Origin: Devosia sp.
GTDB taxonomy: Bacteria > Pseudomonadota > Alphaproteobacteria > Rhizobiales > Devosiaceae
Length of the DNA: 64,000 bases
Direction: 5' to 3'
Assembly: GCF_028290625.1 (NCBI RefSeq)
Contig: NZ_JAQGJM010000036.1
Span: 1-64,000, forward strand
Numbering within the stretch: the stretch's first letter is position 1; each line of letters starts with the position of its first letter. This document shows, piece after piece, positions 60,277-64,000 of the stretch. The notes beneath the pieces are model-generated. The model did not search any database, was not told the DNA's origin, and was given only the letters and a program-made list of their open reading frames with translations. Made by a program: the position numbers and the translations under genes.

Positions 60277-61671
60277 TTAGCTGTTGTAGGCGTGCTCGCC
60301 ATGGCTGGAGATATCCAGACCATCGCTTTCGGCGCTTTCCGCAACCCGCAGGCCACCGAACAGCACCCGCACGATCATCAGGGCGATGAAGGCCACGACG
60401 CCGGACCACACCACGGCGATTGCCACGGCGGTGAGCTGGATCATGAACTGGCCGGTCCACGAATAGGCGGCCGCGTCGCCGAGGGCGTAACCGCCCAGCG
60501 ATGGAGTGGCGACGATGGCAGTGCCCAGGGCACCCACGATACCGCCAACGCCATGGACGCCGAACACGTCGAGGCTATCGTCATACTTGAACATCGCCTT
60601 GAGCGACACGACCGCCCAGAAGCAGACCACGCTGGCAACGCCACCGAGGACCATGGCGCCCGCCACACCGGCAAAGCCGGCAGCCGGGGTGATGGCGACG
60701 AGACCCGCAACAGCGCCAGTCACGGCACCCAGCGCCGAAGCATGGCCACGGCTGACTTTTTCGCAGAGGATCCACACCAGGGCGGCCACGGCCGGCGCGG
60801 TGATGGTGTTGAGCAGGGCCACGGCGGTCAGGCCATTGGCTTCAAGGTTGGAGCCGGCATTGAAGCCGAACCAGCCGAACCACAGCAGGCCGGCGCCGAT
60901 ATAGGTCAGCACCAGATTGTGTGGGGCGATCGGCTCCTTGAGGTAGCCGATGCGCGGCCCCAGAACCAGACAGGCCACGAGGGCGGCCACACCGGAATTG
61001 ATATGAACCACGGTGCCGCCAGCGAAGTCATAGGCACCCATGCCGAACAGCAGGCCCGGGCCAGCCCAGACCATGTGGGCGATCGGGATATAGGAGAAGG
61101 TGAACCAGATCGCCAGGAACGCCAGCACGGCGCCGAACTTCATGCGTTCGGCAATGGCGCCGACGATGAGGGTGGCGGTGATGGCCGCGAAGGTGAGCTG
61201 GAAAATCACGAACACCATTTCGGGCAGCAGGAAGCCGGCCGAGAAGGTCGCAGCGGTCGAGTCCGGCGTGATGCCCGCCAGGAAGAATTTCGAGAAGTCG
61301 CCGACGAAGGCCGACAGGCCACCCTCGGTCGGGCCGCCAAAGGCCAGCGAATAGCCATAGGCCACCCAGAGCAGGGCGATCATGGCGAAGCCGGCAAACA
61401 CCTGCGTCAGCACCGACAGCACGTTCTTGGAACGCACGAGGCCACCATAGAACAGCGCCAGGCCCGGCACCGTCATGACGATGACCGCCATGGTGGAGAC
61501 CAGCATCCAGGCGGTATCGCCCTTGTCGACGATCGGGGTAACGGCGTCAGCGACGGCGGCAGCTGCATCAGCGGCGGGGGCGGCGGCGTCTTGGGCGAAA
61601 GCGGCGACGCTCATCGCCAGGGAGGCGAGCAGTGTCCCCCCGAATAGTTTTGACGTCTTGAGACCTGTCAT
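60277..61671 (-). CDS. amtB: Ammonium transporter AmtB
   Basis: A 464-residue ammonium channel with an N-terminal signal peptide (LLASLAMSVAAFAQ), then 11 membrane helices. The conserved GLALFYGGLVRSKNVLS and SGVAALVACLVLGPR are visible, as are the central pore histidines in the family blocks around the periplasmic and pore regions. GlnK (upstream, 23-nt gap) inserts its T-loop into this channel when nitrogen is plentiful. The gene pair is under the sigma54-like promoter. Confidence 0.96.
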   Translation of the reverse strand: MTGLKTSKLFGGTLLASLAMSVAAFAQDAAAPAADAAAAVADAVTPIVDKGDTAWMLVSTMAVIVMTVPGLALFYGGLVRSKNVLSVLTQVFAGFAMIALLWVAYGYSLAFGGPTEGGLSAFVGDFSKFFLAGITPDSTAATFSAGFLLPEMVFVIFQLTFAAITATLIVGAIAERMKFGAVLAFLAIWFTFSYIPIAHMVWAGPGLLFGMGAYDFAGGTVVHINSGVAALVACLVLGPRIGYLKEPIAPHNLVLTYIGAGLLWFGWFGFNAGSNLEANGLTAVALLNTITAPAVAALVWILCEKVSRGHASALGAVTGAVAGLVAITPAAGFAGVAGAMVLGGVASVVCFWAVVSLKAMFKYDDSLDVFGVHGVGGIVGALGTAIVATPSLGGYALGDAAAYSWTGQFMIQLTAVAIAVVWSGVVAFIALMIVRVLFGGLRVAESAESDGLDISSHGEHAYNS

Positions 61672-61694
61672 TTCTGTTTCTCTCCGAATGACGC

Positions 61695-62033
61695 TTAAAG
61701 GGCGGCCGCGCCGGTTTCGCCGGTGCGAATGCGGGTGACGGCGAGCAGATCGAGGACGAAGATCTTGCCGTCGCCGATCCGGCCGGTCTGGGCGCTGTCG
61801 CGGATGGCCGTGGACACGGCATCGGCAAGCGCATCGTCAACCGCGATCTCGACCTTGAGCTTGGGCAGGAAGTGCACGGCGTATTCGGTGCCGCGGTAGA
61901 TTTCGGAATGCCCCTTTTGGCGGCCGTACCCCTTCACTTCCGTCACGGTCATGCCGTGGACGTCGAGTGAATTGAGTGCCTGGCGAACCTCTTCGAGGCG
62001 TGATGGCTTGATAATCGCTATCACCAGTTTCAT
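61695..62033 (-). CDS. glnK: Nitrogen regulatory protein PII (GlnK)
   Basis: A 112-residue PII trimer subunit. It has MKLVIAIIKPSRLEEVRQAL, the T-loop GYGRQKGHSEIYRGTEYAVH with the uridylylation tyrosine near residue 51, and IGDGKIFVLDLLAVTRIRTGE at the C-terminus. GlnD, encoded at 5.3-8 kb, is the expected modifying enzyme. ATG 62033 is preceded by AAAGGGG. Pairing with amtB identifies it as GlnK rather than GlnB. Confidence 0.97.
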   Translation of the reverse strand: MKLVIAIIKPSRLEEVRQALNSLDVHGMTVTEVKGYGRQKGHSEIYRGTEYAVHFLPKLKVEIAVDDALADAVSTAIRDSAQTGRIGDGKIFVLDLLAVTRIRTGETGAAAL

Positions 62034-62079
62034 GAGAGCCCCTTTGCAATTTGGCGTCAGTCTGGAATGCCCAGATAGA

Positions 62080-62096
62080 CTCAAGAGCCGTGCCAA
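62080..62096 (-). promoter_or_regulatory. Sigma54-type promoter of glnK-amtB
   Basis: The minus strand reads TTGGCACGGCTCTTGAG, 46 nt upstream of the glnK start. The -24 TGGCACG is exact, and the -12 TTGA(G) differs by one base from the usual TTGC. NtrC would be the activator; no clear NtrC site was identified. Confidence 0.65.
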
Positions 62097-62300
62097 CTCG
62101 GGTTGCGTCCAAAATACGCCGCTAAAACAAAGAGTTACCGAATAGCTAACGCAGGCGCTCGGCGTAGCGGCAGAAAGCTGCCTGATTTTTGTGCAGAACT
62201 GGGCCAATTTGGGCAATATTGCGGCAGGCGTGCCCGCGACGCTGACGCAACTTGCATCCGCCTGCCCAGGCGGCGACACTGGGATATCAAAGCGAGGCGA

Positions 62301-63524
62301 ATGACCATGCAGAGCGAGCGGTTCGATGTGCTGATCGTGGGTGGCGGGCCGGTGGGCCTGACCCTGGCCTTGGCGCTCGCCCGGTCCGCAAAGGGCATTC
62401 GCATTGGCCTGGTCGACCGGCGTCCGCTCGCGGTGCCGCGCGACAATCGTGCATCGGCGGTTGCGGCCGGCGTGCGCCGGGTGTTCGAGGCGCTCGGCGT
62501 CTGGTCGTCCATGGCGGAAGCCGCGCAGCCCATCACGGCGATGCGCATCACCGATTCGGGCACCGGCGATCTGTCGCGGCCGCTGTTCCTCAGCTTTGTG
62601 GGCAATGTCGCGCCGGGCGAGCCGTTTGCCCATATGGTGCCCAACAGCGTCATGGGGCAGGTGCTGCTCGATGCCGCCGCGCCCAGCATCACCGTAATCG
62701 CCCCCGCCGAAATCGAACACTTTGTCGCCGACGGCATGGCCGGCGTCCTAACGCTGGCCGATGGGCGCCTGCTGAGCGCGCCGCTGGTTGTCGGCGCCGA
62801 CGGCGGCCAGTCAAAACTGCGCACCATGGCGGGCATCACCACGATAGCCCAAGACTACAAGCAGTCCGGCCTCGTCACGACCATCAGCCACGAACTGCCC
62901 CATGACGGTGCCGCATACGAGCATTTCCGCCCCGCCGGCCCCTTCGCCAGCCTACCGCTCAAGGGCAACCGATCTTCCCTGGTCTGGACCGAGGCCAGTG
63001 CCGACGCGCCGAAGTTCCTCGCCATGGGCCCGGACGAGTTGAATGCGACCATCGAGTCCGTCATGGGCTCGACCCTGGGCGCGGTCACCGCCGAAGAGAA
63101 ATTGCAGGCCTTCCCGCTAAAGATGCAGATCGCCCGCGACTTCGTCGCTCCCCGCCTCGCGCTGGTAGGCGACGCCGTCCACGTGGTGCACCCCATTGCC
63201 GGCCAGGGCCTTAACCTCGGCCTCAAGGACGTCGCCGCTTTGGCCGAAGTCATCGTCGAGGCCCTCCGCCTGGGCCTCGATCACGGCAGCGACGACGTGC
63301 TGGCGCGCTACCAAAGCTGGCGCCGGCTCGACACCTCCACCATGGCCATGGTCACCGACACTATGAATCGCCTGTTCTCCAACGAAAATGCCCCCATCCG
63401 CGCCCTCCGCGACTTCGGCCTCGGCCTCGTCGACCGCTCCGAACCGGTTAAGGCCGCGATGATTCGGGCAGCGGCGGGGGTAGGGTCCAACGGGCCAAGG
63501 TTGCTTTCGGGGCTGCCGATCTAG
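62301..63524 (+). CDS. UbiH/UbiF/Coq6-family FAD monooxygenase
   Basis: A 407-residue aromatic hydroxylase, probably of ubiquinone synthesis. It has the dinucleotide motif DVLIVGGGPVGLTLALALAR near residue 9, VVGADGGQSKLRTMAGI (about 168), and the FAD-ribityl motif LVGDAVHVVHPIAGQGLNLG (about 288). Which ring position it hydroxylates cannot be told. ATG 62301 with GCGAGG upstream is preferred over an early start at 62103. It is divergent from glnK and followed by repeat A5. Confidence 0.92.
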   Translation: MTMQSERFDVLIVGGGPVGLTLALALARSAKGIRIGLVDRRPLAVPRDNRASAVAAGVRRVFEALGVWSSMAEAAQPITAMRITDSGTGDLSRPLFLSFVGNVAPGEPFAHMVPNSVMGQVLLDAAAPSITVIAPAEIEHFVADGMAGVLTLADGRLLSAPLVVGADGGQSKLRTMAGITTIAQDYKQSGLVTTISHELPHDGAAYEHFRPAGPFASLPLKGNRSSLVWTEASADAPKFLAMGPDELNATIESVMGSTLGAVTAEEKLQAFPLKMQIARDFVAPRLALVGDAVHVVHPIAGQGLNLGLKDVAALAEVIVEALRLGLDHGSDDVLARYQSWRRLDTSTMAMVTDTMNRLFSNENAPIRALRDFGLGLVDRSEPVKAAMIRAAAGVGSNGPRLLSGLPI

Positions 63525-63531
63525 CCTTTGT

Positions 63532-63664
63532 GCCCGCCCTCGTGGTTCGAGGCTCGCGAAGGGCTCGCACCTCACCATGAGGACTACTGATAGAGCGCCA
63601 TCTCCCAGTAGCCCTCATGGTGAGGTGGGAGTTCTTACGACCCTCGAACCACGAGGGCGTGGCA
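63532..63664. repeat. Dispersed 130-bp nested palindrome, copy A5
   Basis: Left arm GCCCTCGTGGTTCGAGGCTC and right arm ACCCTCGAACCACGAGGGCG with internal CCTCACCATGAGG/CCTCATGGTGAGG. It lies after the monooxygenase stop and 18 nt before the predicted Hsp20 promoter. Confidence 0.93.
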
Positions 63665-63681
63665 CGGTTGCCTGACCGACA

Positions 63682-63709
63682 CTTGAACCCACCGCACCGC
63701 TTCCCATAT
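63682..63709 (+). promoter_or_regulatory. RpoH (sigma32)-type promoter before the Hsp20 gene
   Basis: CTTGAA (63682-63687) and CCCATAT (63703-63709) are separated by 15 nt, close to the sigma32 consensus. It lies 72 nt upstream of the Hsp20 ATG and directly after the repeat. Confidence 0.75.
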
Positions 63710-63781
63710 CTTGCGTGGGCGCCGGATGCCACTTTGCTACGGGTCCGGCCCAGACGTTGCTTGCTATCAAGGACGCCCCTG

Positions 63782-64000
63782 ATGTCGCGTATTTCTGTGT
63801 TCTCTGCCCCGTTCCTGTTGGGCTTTGATGCGTTCGAAGAGCGGGTCGATCGGCTGGCCAAATCGGCCGATGGCTACCCGCCTTATAATATCGAACGGAC
63901 CGTGCTGCCCGACGGCACCGAGAAATTCCTGGTCTCGATCGCAGTGGCGGGCTTTGCCGCCAACGAACTCGAAGTCATGGCCGAGGATAACCAGGTCATG
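63782..64000 (+). CDS. Hsp20-family small heat shock protein (partial)
   Basis: The window ends inside this gene after 73 codons. The N-terminus SVFSAPFLLGFDAFEERVDR followed by YPPYNIERTVLPDGTEKFLV and SIAVAGFAANELEVMAEDNQ is the start of the alpha-crystallin domain of IbpA/HspD-type proteins in Hyphomicrobiales. Such chaperones hold aggregating proteins during heat stress. ATG 63782 is chosen because it follows CCCCTG and begins the family N-terminus. A heat-shock-type promoter lies upstream. Confidence 0.93.
   Translation, partial: MSRISVFSAPFLLGFDAFEERVDRLAKSADGYPPYNIERTVLPDGTEKFLVSIAVAGFAANELEVMAEDNQVM

Overview
The window is a high-GC chromosomal segment of an alphaproteobacterium of the order Hyphomicrobiales (Rhizobiales). 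Gene content and gene pairs fit a Devosia-like genus: mutS-glnD-murJ-trpS-usp-nifU, corC-ybeY-phoH, infB-ylxR-nusA-rimP, tsaB-rimI-fur-plsC, tRNA-Ala/FYDLN-acid protein/cmk/rpsA/ihfB/lapA/trpFBA/accD/folC, and glnK-amtB. Almost everything is housekeeping. I see no prophage, insertion sequence, plasmid backbone or CRISPR array. The genus is inferred; no 16S gene is present.

Layout. 0-12 kb (+ strand): end of xylulokinase, xylA, a DUF2189 membrane protein, then mutS, glnD, murJ, trpS, a universal stress protein and nfuA. 12-18 kb (- strand): an acetamidase-like gene and the corC-ybeY-phoH and miaB group. 18-23 kb (+): rpsO-pnp, a VOC protein and an L,D-transpeptidase. 23-35 kb (mostly -): a YcxB-like gene, infB-ylxR-nusA-rimP, an FNR-like reductase, an HxlR regulator, trmB, metK and lnt. 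35-38 kb (+): tsaB-rimI-fur-plsC. 38-42 kb: small hypotheticals, pncB, a YcaQ/AlkX-type glycosylase and a VanZ-like protein. 42.5-50 kb: tRNA-Ala, FYDLN-acid protein, cmk, rpsA, a GNAT gene, a BrnT/BrnA toxin-antitoxin pair, an S49 peptidase, ihfB and lapA. 49-57 kb: trpF-trpB-trpA-accD, an inserted chemoreceptor gene, folC. 57-64 kb: ftsK, amtB-glnK, a UbiH-type monooxygenase and the start of an Hsp20 gene.

How the genes work together. Two parts of the nitrogen-signalling circuit bracket the window: GlnD, which modifies PII, and GlnK-AmtB, with a sigma54-like promoter before glnK. Many other genes serve translation and RNA: nusA, infB, rimP, rpsO, pnp, rpsA, miaB, trmB, ybeY, trpS, tsaB and rimI. 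Several of these have unusual starts (TTG for rpsA, metK and ylxR; apparently CTG for ybeY) or structured leaders.

The non-coding DNA holds most of the novelty. There are five copies of an approximately 130-bp nested palindrome (one is a half copy fused to a second repeat family), two further dispersed palindromic families, and a tandem hairpin array where aroA would be expected. Others are a compact three-way-junction element upstream of phoH, a terminator in the rimP leader, a possible structured RNA after amtB, an Irr-type iron box before nfuA, three exact 14-bp-spaced repeats before brnTA, and an RpoH-type promoter before the Hsp20 gene. No clearly new multi-gene system was found.
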